Of a DNA stretch of 61,762 nt, positions 1 through 8,001 are shown one piece after another. The notes under the pieces were generated by a model. The model made no database searches, was not told where the DNA came from, and saw only the letters and a program-made list of their open reading frames with translations. Source of the stretch: Acidobacteriota bacterium (GTDB taxonomy: Bacteria > Acidobacteriota > Blastocatellia > Pyrinomonadales > Pyrinomonadaceae); assembly GCA_003223935.1 (NCBI GenBank), contig QHXQ01000035.1, positions 1 through 61,762 of the forward strand, in the 5' to 3' direction. The position numbers and the translations under genes were made by a program. Every line of letters starts with the position of its first letter. The stretch's first letter is position 1.

Positions 1-1
1 A

Positions 2-2488
2 GTCTTTAGTCCAGAGGCTGCGCCGGGTGTACTCGTGCGGGTGCAGGGCGACGCCGGAGATGCTCACCGTGACGGGCGCGCGGTGCTGATCGCCGAGTTC
101 GCGTCGGGCTTTCAGGTGGCCTATAAACCACGTTCGCTCGCCGTGGATGCGCACTTTCAAGAACTACTTGCGTGGCTCAACAGACGCGGGGCGCGGCCCG
201 CCTTCCGGCAGTTGAAAATTCTTGAGCGCGGCGCATACGGCTGGATGGAGTTTGCGGCGGCGCAGAGTTGTACGTCGGCGCAAGAGGTGTACAGGTTTTA
301 TCGCCGACAAGGCGCATACCTCGCGCTGCTGTACGCGCTGGAGGCGACCGACCTGCATTTCGAGAACTTAATCGCGGTGGGCGAACACCCTGTGCTAATC
401 GATCTGGAATCGCTTTTTCAGCCGCGCGTCGCGGGCATCAATATCAAGCAACCGGATTTATTGTTGGCCACACAGACGGCCATACACTCAGTCATGCGCG
501 TCGGTTTGCTGCCGCAACGGATGCTATTAAAGGAGGGCTATGAAGGGATCGACATGAGCGGACTTGGCGGCGCGCCGGGTCAACTCTCGCCGGAGCGCGC
601 CGTTAAGTTGGAGCAGGCAGGGACGGACGAGATGCGCATCGCGCGCCAGCAAGTGGAACTGCCGGAGGGCCAGCACCGCCCGAAGCTGAACGGCGCGGAA
701 GTAAACGTCCTCGACTATGCGAAGGAGATCGTGGGCGGCTTCACTTCCATGTATCGTTTGCTGCTGCGCCGACGTGAAGAGTTGTTAGCCACAGACGGCC
801 CGCTCGCGCGCTTCGCAGAGGATGAGGTGCGTGTCATCGTCCGCGACACGCACACCTACAGCCTGCTGCTGCACGAAGGCTGCCATCCCGATCTGATGCG
901 TAACGCACTTGATCTCGACCGCTTCTACGACCGGCTCTGGGTTGGCATTGAGAACCACCCATACCGCGTGCACACTATTCGCGCCGAACGCGCCGATCTA
1001 CACAACGGCGACATCCCCATCTTCTCCACCCGCCCCAACTCGCGCCACCTGTGGAACAGCGCGAAGGAACTGATCGCGGACTTCTTCGACGAGACGGGGC
1101 TTGAGTTAGTGCGGCGGCGGCTGCGCCAACTCTCAGAGGATGACTTGGCGAAGCAGACGTGGTTCGTCCGTGCGTCTTTAACGACCTTGTCAATTGATCT
1201 GGCCGCAACCGAATGGCCTAGCTATGTCGTGACAGAGCCGCAGACCGCTCCCGACAATGAGACCTTGATCCAAGCCGCCCGCGTTGTCGGGGATAGGTTG
1301 TTGACTCTCGCCCTGCGCGACGAGGGCGATGTGACTTGGTTTGGTCTCAACTCGGTACGCGAGACCAGTTGCACTCTGACCTCTCTGGATCACAATCTTT
1401 ATGAAGGACTGCCGGGGGTCACCTTGTTTCTAGCGTACCTCGGTTCGGTGACGGCGGATGAACGTTATAGCGAACTAGCGCGAGCCGCCCTTACCACCTT
1501 GCGGCGACAGACCGAGCGCGCGCGCGCAACTATCAAACGCATCGGCGCGTTCGACGGCTGGGGCGGCATTATCTACACGCTCGCACATCTCGCCGTCTTG
1601 TGGCGCGAGCCGGCACTACTTGACGAAGCGAGCGAGATGGTCGCGCGCCTGCCCGAACTCATCGAGCAGGACGAGAGCTTCGACATCGTCGGCGGCGCGG
1701 CCGGATGCATCGCCGGCCTCATCAGCCTCCACGCCGTCGCCCCTGCGAGCCAAGTAGTAACTTGCGCTGTTCAATGCGGTGACAGACTGCTGGCTCACGC
1801 CCTGAAGATGGAGCAAGGCATCGGCTGGTTGACGCCAGCACCGGCCCGCCGCCCGCCGACCGGCTTCTCGCACGGCGCGGCCGGCATCGCATGGTCATTG
1901 CTCAAGCTCTATGAACTCAGTCAAGAGGAGCGCTTCCATTTGGCCGCCCGCGCCGCCATCGAATACGAGCGCAGCCTCTTCTCGCCTGAGCAAGGTAATT
2001 GGCTCGATCAACGTGACCTCGGCAGCTTCGGGCGCTCGAAAGGTGACGAGAAACCGAAGAGCATCAACGCATGGTGCTACGGTGCACCCGGCATTGGGTT
2101 GGCGCGCTTAAGCACGCTGGCGCAACTGAATGACGCCGCGACTCAGACCGAAATAGAGATCGCGCTCCGCACTACACTCGCCAACGGGTTTGGGCAAAAC
2201 CACTCGCTGTGTCATGGCGACCTCGGCAACATCGAACTCTTGGCCGTGGCCAGTGAACTCTTCAATGACGCGCAATTGCGCGCTCGGGTGCAACACCTGA
2301 CGGCGATCATTCTAGCGAGCATCAAACGGCATGGGTGGCTGTGTGGCTTGCCGTTTGGTGTCGAGTCGCCCGGTCTCATGACCGGACTGGCCGGCATCGG
2401 CTATGGTCTATTAAGATTGGCTGCGCCGGCGCGTGTACCTTCGGTTCTGACGCTTACGCCGCCCGAAGGGCAGGCGACATCGGTTTAA
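2..2488 (+). CDS. lanM: Class II lanthipeptide synthetase LanM, 5' partial
   Basis: The frame is open to the window edge, so the true start lies outside; about 828 residues are visible against roughly 1000 for the family. LanM enzymes phosphorylate and dehydrate Ser/Thr of a precursor peptide, then cyclise Cys onto the dehydro-residues. The first part reads like the dehydratase (DUF4135) domain, with the YKPRSL motif just after the edge. The last third is the LanC-like cyclase: FSHGAAGIA, then the zinc ligands in NAWCYGAPGIG (near codon 690) and SLCHGDLGN (near codon 735). No precursor peptide, transporter or protease gene follows before the MarR gene, so substrate genes must lie upstream. 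Family call is firm; product unknown. Confidence 0.93.
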   Translation, partial: VFSPEAAPGVLVRVQGDAGDAHRDGRAVLIAEFASGFQVAYKPRSLAVDAHFQELLAWLNRRGARPAFRQLKILERGAYGWMEFAAAQSCTSAQEVYRFYRRQGAYLALLYALEATDLHFENLIAVGEHPVLIDLESLFQPRVAGINIKQPDLLLATQTAIHSVMRVGLLPQRMLLKEGYEGIDMSGLGGAPGQLSPERAVKLEQAGTDEMRIARQQVELPEGQHRPKLNGAEVNVLDYAKEIVGGFTSMYRLLLRRREELLATDGPLARFAEDEVRVIVRDTHTYSLLLHEGCHPDLMRNALDLDRFYDRLWVGIENHPYRVHTIRAERADLHNGDIPIFSTRPNSRHLWNSAKELIADFFDETGLELVRRRLRQLSEDDLAKQTWFVRASLTTLSIDLAATEWPSYVVTEPQTAPDNETLIQAARVVGDRLLTLALRDEGDVTWFGLNSVRETSCTLTSLDHNLYEGLPGVTLFLAYLGSVTADERYSELARAALTTLRRQTERARATIKRIGAFDGWGGIIYTLAHLAVLWREPALLDEASEMVARLPELIEQDESFDIVGGAAGCIAGLISLHAVAPASQVVTCAVQCGDRLLAHALKMEQGIGWLTPAPARRPPTGFSHGAAGIAWSLLKLYELSQEERFHLAARAAIEYERSLFSPEQGNWLDQRDLGSFGRSKGDEKPKSINAWCYGAPGIGLARLSTLAQLNDAATQTEIEIALRTTLANGFGQNHSLCHGDLGNIELLAVASELFNDAQLRARVQHLTAIILASIKRHGWLCGLPFGVESPGLMTGLAGIGYGLLRLAAPARVPSVLTLTPPEGQATSV

Positions 2489-2846
2489 CCAAGGACTTGG
2501 TTCGCGGCTGCGTTGCAAAAATCGGGTAGAGGTAAGGAAAGTGGCGCGCGGCCCAATGCTTCCGCTCTTTTCACACTGCCGAGCGGGCGCTGGCGGGGAT
2601 TGAGGCTTTGCATATGATGAGGAAGGGCCAGGTGAAAAGGTTAGGCGGCAGAGACGAACTTCGCCTGCCCCCACCGGGTCTGTTCCATCTAATACCACTT
2701 CAAGCATCCGCTCTTCCCCGCTTTCTCATGCTCGACAGATAACTTCGTTCCCGGCAGAGCTTAACTGCTTCTGCCAGGATGCTCAAAGCCAAAGCCCCCT
2801 CTCCTCCGACATCCATGCTCACATGGAAAAAACTTTACTGCATCAT
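2489..2846. other. Intergenic region after lanM, no gene seen
   Basis: About 360 bases between the lanM stop and the MarR promoter. I see no credible ORF or RNA gene. A weak 6-bp hairpin (CCGCTC/GAGCGG, near 2569-2593) has no T-run and is not a convincing terminator. Confidence 0.5.
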
Positions 2847-2875
2847 TTGACAAACATCTCCAGATAAAGTATCTT
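2847..2875 (+). promoter_or_regulatory. Sigma-70 type promoter of the MarR-pirin-nitroreductase operon
   Basis: -35 TTGACA (2847-2852), 17-bp spacer, -10 TATCTT (2870-2875). The -35 is consensus and the spacing optimal. The MarR ATG follows at 2909 with AGGAAG (2894-2899) as ribosome binding site. Confidence 0.75.
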
Positions 2876-2887
2876 GACATCAAGGTA
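2870..2887. promoter_or_regulatory. Palindromic operator overlapping the -10 (probable MarR autoregulation)
   Basis: TATCTTGA (2870-2877), 2-bp spacer, TCAAGGTA (2880-2887): 8-bp arms with one mismatch. The left arm is also the -10 hexamer, so a bound dimer would block RNA polymerase. MarR proteins commonly bind such 16-20 bp palindromes in their own promoters. That this MarR is the binder is inference. Confidence 0.7.
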
Positions 2888-2908
2888 TATCCAAGGAAGC
2901 GGCTATAG

Positions 2909-3397
2909 ATGAGTGTAGATGAGCTTGAATCATTGACTGGGGGAAGTGGCGTGCATGTCTGGCTGGTGCTGTGGAAGGCGGCGCAAGCGGTCGAGGCTTA
3001 CGCCAAACGCAGCATCGAACATTTGGAACTATGCGGCAGCGACTTCGCCGTGCTGGAAGCCCTGCTGCACAAGGGGCCGCTGCCCGTCAACGAGATCGGG
3101 AGAAAAGTTCTGTTAACGAGCGGTTCAATCACCGTCGCTGTTGATCGGCTTGAGACGAAAGGTCTGGTTGAGCGCCGCGCTCACGCGGCCGACCGGCGCG
3201 CGCGCATCGTTCATTTGACGAAAGAAGGCCGGAGACTAATCAAGCGAGCCTACGCCGAGCACGCCGCCGACATGGAGCGGCTCGCCGCAGCCTCCCTGAC
3301 CACAGCGGAACGCAAAACGCTCATCCGCCTATTGAAGAAGATCGGCTACGAGGCGGCAGCCTCGTCAGAACATAGTGATAAAGAGAGCGCCGCGTAA
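2909..3397 (+). CDS. MarR family transcriptional regulator
   Basis: 162 residues, usual MarR length. MarR dimers repress nearby genes until a phenolic ligand or an oxidant releases them. The middle (about residues 45-105) is a winged helix: an SGSITVAVDRLETKGLV recognition-helix region, then an RRAHAADRRARIVHLT wing with the DxR signature typical of the family. It is first gene of a three-gene operon with pirin and a nitroreductase, and a palindrome sits in its own promoter, so autorepression and control of the next two genes is the simplest reading. The ligand cannot be read from sequence. Confidence 0.93.
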   Translation: MSVDELESLTGGSGVHVWLVLWKAAQAVEAYAKRSIEHLELCGSDFAVLEALLHKGPLPVNEIGRKVLLTSGSITVAVDRLETKGLVERRAHAADRRARIVHLTKEGRRLIKRAYAEHAADMERLAAASLTTAERKTLIRLLKKIGYEAAASSEHSDKESAA

Positions 3398-3452
3398 GTC
3401 GTTACGGTGTCGTTACGGTCGTGCGCGCCGCATCGCAAAGTGAGGAGATGTT

Positions 3453-4376
3453 ATGTCAACGGTAAGTGAAGCATTGAGAGACGAGGAGATTCGCGCCGGT
3501 GGAGGGCGCACGGTGGCAGGCGTTGTCAACAGCATCGAGACGCTGGAAGGCGCAGGCTTTCTCGTGCGTCGCCCATTCCCGAAGGCGTCGTTCTCGGAGT
3601 TCGACCCGTTCCTGCTCCTGGACGAGATGGGGCCGATGACGCTTGCGCCGGGCAAAGCGAAGGGCGCGCCGGATCACCCGCACCGAGGCTTCGAGACAGT
3701 GACCTACCTGCTCTCAGGCGAGATGGAGCACAAAGATTCGCAGGGGCACGCGGGCAAGTTGAGCGCGGGCGATGTGCAGTGGATGACGGCCGGCGCGGGC
3801 GTCGTCCATTCTGAGATGCCTTCGGCTGAGTTCCAGCGAACGGGCGGCACGCTGCACGGCTTTCAATTGTGGGTGAACCTGCCGCGGCAGAATAAGATGA
3901 TGCAGCCGCGCTATCAGGAGATTCCGGCGGCGCGCATCCCGACGGCGCGGACTGATGACGGGCTGGTGACGGTGCGCGTGGTCGCGGGCGAGGCGCTGGG
4001 CGCGCGAGCCGTGATCGAGACGGTGACCCCAATCATGTACCTGCACTTCACGCTCCGGCCCGGCAGTCGCGTGTCGCAGCCTGTGCCGCAGGATTATAAC
4101 GCCTTCGCTTACATCATTGACGGTGAAGGCGTGTTCGGTGCAGATGGTGAGCGCGCCATTGACGGGCAGATGGTGATGTTCGCGTCTGACGGCGACGATG
4201 TGATGATAGCGAATCCGGTGGATGCCGAGTCTGAGCTTGACGTGCTGCTCATCGCCGGAGTCCCTCTGGATGAACCGGTCGCGCGTTACGGGCCTTTCGT
4301 GATGAACACCGAAGCGGAAATCTATCAGGCGATTGAGGACTACCGGAGCGGTCGGATAGGCGCGATCAATTTCTGA
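3453..4376 (+). CDS. Pirin family protein
   Basis: 307 residues, bicupin fold. Pirins bind one metal in the N-terminal cupin; some act as quercetin 2,3-dioxygenases, others as redox-sensitive partners. The metal motif is visible: DHPHRGFETV near residue 75 gives two His, and VVHSEMP near residue 117 gives the third His and the Glu. The C-terminal cupin is also present. Start set by GAGGAG (3442-3447) five bases before the ATG. Lies 55 bp after the MarR gene and 69 bp before the nitroreductase start, same strand. Co-regulation suggests a response to aromatic or electrophilic compounds (inference). Confidence 0.93.
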   Translation: MSTVSEALRDEEIRAGGGRTVAGVVNSIETLEGAGFLVRRPFPKASFSEFDPFLLLDEMGPMTLAPGKAKGAPDHPHRGFETVTYLLSGEMEHKDSQGHAGKLSAGDVQWMTAGAGVVHSEMPSAEFQRTGGTLHGFQLWVNLPRQNKMMQPRYQEIPAARIPTARTDDGLVTVRVVAGEALGARAVIETVTPIMYLHFTLRPGSRVSQPVPQDYNAFAYIIDGEGVFGADGERAIDGQMVMFASDGDDVMIANPVDAESELDVLLIAGVPLDEPVARYGPFVMNTEAEIYQAIEDYRSGRIGAINF

Positions 4377-4445
4377 ACATTAGCGAGCCGAACCGTCAGC
4401 AGTAGGAGAATGACTATTTTCATCATGAAGGGGGAAAAGAGACCA

Positions 4446-5081
4446 ATGAATAATGTACTGGGAGACGAAGCGCTCGATCAACTCTTCCGGGCAGCGCGCA
4501 CGCACAGCGCTTGGCTCGATAAACCTGTCAACGATGAGACGCTCCGGCAACTCTATGACTTGTTGAAGTGGGGCCCCACCAGCGCCAACGGCAGTCCGGC
4601 CCGGTTTGTCTTTATCCGCTCGCAGGAGGCGAAAGAGAGACTACGCCCGACGCTTGCGCCGGGGAACGTGGAGAAGACGATGACTGCGCCGGTCACGGTG
4701 ATCGTCGCTTATGATCTACTGTTTTTCGAGAAGCTACCGAAGCTCTTCCCGCACAGCCCCGCGATGCGCGATCTGTTTGCGGAGAATCCGCAACTCATCG
4801 AGACGACGGCCAAGCGCAACTCCTCGCTCCAAGGGGCCTACCTGATGATCGCGGCGCGCGCACTTGGGCTTGATTGCGGCCCGATGTCAGGGTTTGATAA
4901 CGCGAAGCTTGATGAAGAATTTTTCGGCGCGGGCAAAGAATGCGAAGGGTGCGAGCAAGAATTCTTTCCCGCAGGTCACGTGAAGTCGAATTTCCTATGC
5001 AACCTGGGCTACGGCGACCCCTCGAAGCTCTTCCCGCGCGCCCCGCGGCTGGAGTTCAATGAGGCATGTTCACTATTATGA
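4446..5081 (+). CDS. RutE/HadB-like nitroreductase (malonic semialdehyde reductase family)
   Basis: FMN-dependent nitroreductase fold. It closely resembles E. coli RutE, which reduces malonic semialdehyde to 3-hydroxypropionate in uracil breakdown: [40 protein letters not shown] and the C-terminal EACSLL all match. Start at 4446 is preferred because RutE begins at the equivalent Met; the ATG at 4410 has AGGAG only one base away and would add 12 residues with no counterpart. Odd: relative to RutE there is an insertion of about 13 residues containing CEGC before the HVKSN segment. No other rut genes are nearby, so a different substrate is likely. Confidence 0.88.
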   Translation: MNNVLGDEALDQLFRAARTHSAWLDKPVNDETLRQLYDLLKWGPTSANGSPARFVFIRSQEAKERLRPTLAPGNVEKTMTAPVTVIVAYDLLFFEKLPKLFPHSPAMRDLFAENPQLIETTAKRNSSLQGAYLMIAARALGLDCGPMSGFDNAKLDEEFFGAGKECEGCEQEFFPAGHVKSNFLCNLGYGDPSKLFPRAPRLEFNEACSLL

Positions 5082-5112
5082 GGATGTCCGTAGAGGTTTG
5101 ATAAATCATTCA

Positions 5113-5229
5113 AAGGGGAATCAGCTACTTGCCGCCGGTCATAAATCGTCAACTCAGTAACTCTTTGGCCAATTGAAGCAGTAGCTTGAAATCCAACTAC
5201 CTATCCTGCGGCAAGTAGCTGATTCCCTT
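5113..5229. repeat. Inverted repeat pair between convergent genes
   Basis: Arms 5113-5135 and 5208-5229 are reverse complements over about 22 bp apart from one missing base (core AGCTACTTGCCGC). The 72-bp centre has no clear structure. It fills the gap between convergent genes. It could be a small miniature inverted-repeat element or a transcript-end structure; the large loop argues against a classic terminator. Confidence 0.6.
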
Positions 5230-5254
5230 AATCTGAAATCCGCAGACCGCAATC

Positions 5255-5932
5255 TTAATGTGTGGGTGCTGGCGGCGCTGGTGCAGTTTTACGGCGATGC
5301 TCTTTGCGTTCGACGTGGCTGGCGCTCGTCCACTCGGCCAACGTTACGGGATCATCGCGGAAGATGTTGCGGACGATGGCGTCGAGTTCGAGTTTACAGT
5401 TCATGGCGCGTTCGTCGGCTTCGTTGATGGCGGCGGTGGCGGCGACGTGCGCGCCTTTGTGTTGCGTCCGCCGGTTGAGGGTCTGTTCATACTCGCCGAT
5501 GCTGGCTTGCAGTTGGTCTAGGAAGTCTTCGGGCAAGCCGCGCCGGACGAACTCAACCTTGAGCGGCGCGGCATCCTGCGCAAACGAGCGCGCCACGGCC
5601 AGCCAACCTTGATTGCTGGCGCTGCGCGGCAGGCGAAACTTATCTTCAAGACCGGGCATTGATAGCGCCATCGCACGGGCCGTGCGGTTGATGGCTTCGA
5701 GGTCTTCGCGCAAGGCTGCACGCGCGACCGACTTGAGTGTCGTGCCTTCTTTAGCGCCGCGCTTGCCCGAAGCTTGCGTCGCCATGTTCGTCTCAAGCTC
5801 TGTGATGGCTGCATTGAGTACGTTGATGACTTCGTGGCCGCGCGTGCCCGCAGGGAAGGCGGCGGCGTGGGCGGTGCAAAACTCGCGCACGCGGATATAC
5901 GTCTCCAGATCGCGGACTATCTGATCGTTCAT
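5255..5932 (-). CDS. Hypothetical helical protein
   Basis: 225 residues, not recognised. It looks almost entirely alpha-helical, with charged and Ala-rich segments, no signal peptide and no membrane span; the tail is Lys/Arg/Pro-rich (HRRKTAPAPPAPTH). AAGGAG sits eight bases before the ATG, so the start is good. It is convergent with the nitroreductase and borders the 21-bp array. It may be a lineage-restricted paralogous family (inference). No function assigned. Confidence 0.8.
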   Translation of the reverse strand: MNDQIVRDLETYIRVREFCTAHAAAFPAGTRGHEVINVLNAAITELETNMATQASGKRGAKEGTTLKSVARAALREDLEAINRTARAMALSMPGLEDKFRLPRSASNQGWLAVARSFAQDAAPLKVEFVRRGLPEDFLDQLQASIGEYEQTLNRRTQHKGAHVAATAAINEADERAMNCKLELDAIVRNIFRDDPVTLAEWTSASHVERKEHRRKTAPAPPAPTH

Positions 5933-6156
5933 CGGGATTGTCTCCTTTCAGGTGAAGCAAAAGGACGTAAGAGCGTCGTCCTTAAAGCAGGGTTGAGTTA
6001 AGACGGACAGACGAGCATCTGCCCGCAAAGCTTGCGCCACCCTCTGCTCGCTACCGCTTGCTCGACTTTACTATTGCGTAAGGACTCCAGACGCCCGCGA
6101 TTATACTCCCAACCGCGCCCCTGTCCACAAAAATCTTCACCCGCCCGCCACGCCAC

Positions 6157-6493
6157 GCGCCCCACTCAACACGCGCCCCGCACCACCCATCCGGCCCCCC
6201 GATTCAGCCAATCCACACCCCGCACCACTCAATTCCCACCCTGCACCAATCAATTTCGCACCTGATCCAACCGATTATGCGTCCTGCACCAATCAATTTT
6301 CACACTGCACCAATCAATTTTTCCCTTGATCCAATCAATTTTCGCCTTGCATCAATTCGCTCAAGCACTGCATCACTCGATTTTCGCCTTGATCCAATCA
6401 ATTTCCCCCGTGATCCAATTGATTTTCACCCTGATCCAGTCAAATTCTGCCTTGCTAAAGCCACTTTTCGGCTTGAAATAGCGGCAAAACGAC
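6157..6493. repeat. 21-bp tandem repeat array, about 16 degenerate copies
   Basis: Units align at 6157, 6178, 6199, 6220, 6241, 6262, 6284, 6305, 6326, 6347, 6368, 6389, 6410, 6431, 6452 and 6473, so the period is 21 bp with a single 22-bp step. Best-preserved unit: TTGATCCAATCAATTTTCGCC (6326-6346, split here as TTGATCCAATC + AATTTTCGCC). The central units share GATCCAATCAATTTT; the leftmost units are GC-richer and decayed. A T-tract recurs every two helical turns, so the DNA may be curved. The array ends four bases before the XRE gene stop codon. There are no unique spacers, so it is not CRISPR. It resembles iterons or a multi-site operator in size only. Confidence 0.85.
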
Positions 6494-6496
6494 AAA

Positions 6497-6781
6497 TTAT
6501 AATGATTTCCGGCTGTGTTTCGGCTTGCTTGGCAACTTCTCTGGCAAATCTAGGTCGTCATCAATCAACACATCGGTACAAATGCCCGCTAGTCTTGCAT
6601 ATCCCAAAAGAATGGGTAGCGGCGGCTCACCCTTACCCGTTTCGTATTCTGAGATTCGATTTTGGGTGAAGTCTATTGCGAGTTCCTTGATCAGTTCGTT
6701 TTGCGAAAGACCAAGCATTGTCCGAATCTGGACAAGCTTTTGAGTAAGGCGTTTCGGCTTAAGGCGCGCCCTCCTGCCCAT
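6497..6781 (-). CDS. XRE-family helix-turn-helix regulator
   Basis: 94 residues. Cro/CI-type HTH: LVQIRTMLGLSQNELIKEL, then NRISEYETGKGEPPLPILLGYARLAG, the standard five-helix pattern. The start at 6781 is set by AGGAGG (complement of 6791-6796) nine bases upstream; a longer form from 6805 has a weaker site. The Arg/Lys-rich ends suggest DNA contact. Its start codon overlaps the stop of an upstream 38-codon ORF (TGATG), pointing to translational coupling. The 21-bp array begins right after its stop codon. Likely regulator of island functions; target unknown. Confidence 0.88.
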   Translation of the reverse strand: MGRRARLKPKRLTQKLVQIRTMLGLSQNELIKELAIDFTQNRISEYETGKGEPPLPILLGYARLAGICTDVLIDDDLDLPEKLPSKPKHSRKSL

Positions 6782-6897
6782 CAGAAGTTTCCTCCTAATA
6801 GACATGGATTGCCTTTAACCGAGAATTCGGTTAGGATGTCGTCGCGTAATTCGTTCGCCGTGAGTATGAACCTTTCATGCTCAACGGCGACGCTCAT
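6781..6897 (-). CDS. Small ORF translationally coupled to the XRE gene
   Basis: 38 codons, starting MSVAVEHERFILTANEL and ending with CLLGGNF. Its TGA (6783-6781) overlaps the XRE ATG (6781-6779). GGAG lies four bases before its own ATG, and the XRE ribosome binding site is inside its last codons. This geometry is typical of coupled genes. No homologue recognised; it could be a leader peptide or a small partner of the regulator. Confidence 0.5.
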   Translation of the reverse strand: MSVAVEHERFILTANELRDDILTEFSVKGNPCLLGGNF

Positions 6898-7088
6898 TTC
6901 ACTCCGTTAGTGGGCTTGAGCTACGCATTCGACCGTTGCCGTATATTTCAAAGAAAGAACGGGCGCAAGGATACCATAAACGCCCCTCACCATCTTGCAC
7001 GTCGAAGACAAGGTAGTGGGGCGATAGTGTGTTGCTCACGAAAATAAATATCTAGCCTTCCCGATCCGACCTATGGCATACTGCGCCC

Positions 7089-7340
7089 ATGCCAAAGCGG
7101 TCAAGCACAAAACGCGCCCCACAAGATGAAGCCCAACTTGCCAAGTCCATCGTTGACGAACTAACCGCCGACGAACAAGATGAGCCTGCACCGCAAAAGA
7201 ATCCCAATGCTGTCGCACTTGGCAGGCTCGGCGGGCAGAAAGGCGGCCCGGCTCGCGCCGCTAAACTATCAAAAAAGAAGCGCAGCGCGATAGCAAAAAA
7301 AGCCGCTCAAGCCCGTTGGGGCAAGCCGAGCGATAAATAG
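7089..7340 (+). CDS. Small basic conserved protein
   Basis: 83 residues. The second half (NPNAVALGRLGGQKGGPARA, then KLSKKKRSAIAKKAAQARWG) matches a widespread family of short uncharacterised basic proteins often met on plasmids and islands; the first half is acidic. Nucleic-acid binding is plausible from the charge pattern but unproven. No Shine-Dalgarno is visible; CATACT (7077-7082) ends six bases before the ATG, so the mRNA may be leaderless. Confidence 0.75.
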   Translation: MPKRSSTKRAPQDEAQLAKSIVDELTADEQDEPAPQKNPNAVALGRLGGQKGGPARAAKLSKKKRSAIAKKAAQARWGKPSDK

Positions 7341-7459
7341 TTCAAACTCGCCCCATCTCGTCCCGCTTCGATTTAGCCCGTTTTACTGCGGTTTCGCTAA
7401 TCCCGCCAAACCCCGACAAGCCCCGACAGACAAAAAAGCGGATTAAGACGATTTAACTG

Positions 7460-7488
7460 TTGCGCCTTAAACCGTTTCGTGATTTAAT
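7460..7488 (+). promoter_or_regulatory. Promoter giving a probably leaderless mRNA
   Basis: -35 TTGCGC (7460-7465), 17-bp spacer, -10 TTTAAT (7483-7488). The ATG at 7496 falls where transcription should begin and there is no Shine-Dalgarno. Confidence 0.5.
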
Positions 7489-7495
7489 ACGGACT

Positions 7496-7936
7496 ATGAA
7501 CGAAGCGGAAGTGCTTGAGTTAAAGGCTCAAGTTGAAGCGGACTACAGGAAGCAGATTGAGACGATAGACGGCTTCCTAGATTTACTCCGCCGTAAGAAC
7601 GGGGCAAGCCCCGCTACTTCAACCCCCATCAAGCCAGCAACACACCGCAAGCCAAGAACGGGACAAGGCGAAGAAAGAGCGCCGCGAGTTAGAGGGTTGC
7701 TCAAAGCAACTCTCGACATTCTGCCCGTACTTCCGGCGACCTTTACGCGCCTTGATATTATCGCAAAGGTAGAGGAAACCTACCCGAAGTTTAAGGGTAA
7801 TATCAGGCCCGATTCAATGCGGACAACGCTCAAAAGGCTTCTTGAGGACGGCACGATAGAGGTAGTGGAAGAGTCTTCAGGCCCTAAGCCAGCAGTTTAT
7901 AGATACGTGAAAAAAGGGGTGGAGTCTAAAATGTAG
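7496..7936 (+). CDS. Hypothetical protein with C-terminal winged-helix-like domain
   Basis: 146 residues from the ATG at 7496; a TTG 12 codons upstream is less likely because it coincides with the -35 of the predicted promoter. The N-terminus (about residues 1-35) is a predicted coiled coil rich in Glu/Lys; a Pro/Lys/Arg linker follows; residues about 65-140 (LLKATLDILPVLPATFTRLD, then RPDSMRTTLKRLLEDGTIEVVEE) look like a winged helix. Perhaps a DNA-binding accessory protein of the island. Family not recognised. Confidence 0.7.
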   Translation: MNEAEVLELKAQVEADYRKQIETIDGFLDLLRRKNGASPATSTPIKPATHRKPRTGQGEERAPRVRGLLKATLDILPVLPATFTRLDIIAKVEETYPKFKGNIRPDSMRTTLKRLLEDGTIEVVEESSGPKPAVYRYVKKGVESKM

Positions 7937-7951
7937 GCACTAAAAACATAA

Positions 7952-7989
7952 GCGGTGAGAGATGGATTGTCAGGGCCGACTCTCACCGC
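7952..7989. terminator. Perfect 10-bp hairpin between the winged-helix gene and the tRNA
   Basis: GCGGTGAGAG (7952-7961) pairs with CTCTCACCGC (7980-7989); loop 18 nt. It lies 15 bases after the stop codon, so it may end the transcript, but no T-run follows. The loop carries GGATTGTCA, also found in the anticodon arm of the tRNA 40 bases on. Confidence 0.45.
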
Positions 7990-8001
7990 CTACGCACATG
8001 C

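Noticed and set aside
2488..2908. Lanthipeptide precursor gene downstream of lanM
   Set aside because: No small ORF with a leader-like N-terminus and a Cys/Ser/Thr-rich end is present in this gap.
6157..6493. CRISPR array
   Set aside because: Units are contiguous with no unique spacers, repeats are 21 bp and degenerate, and no cas genes are present.
6277..6669. 130-codon ORF encoding seven-residue repeats (DPINFRL type) across the 21-bp array
   Set aside because: The heptapeptide pattern follows automatically from a 21-bp period; the frame then runs antisense through the XRE gene and has no ribosome binding site.
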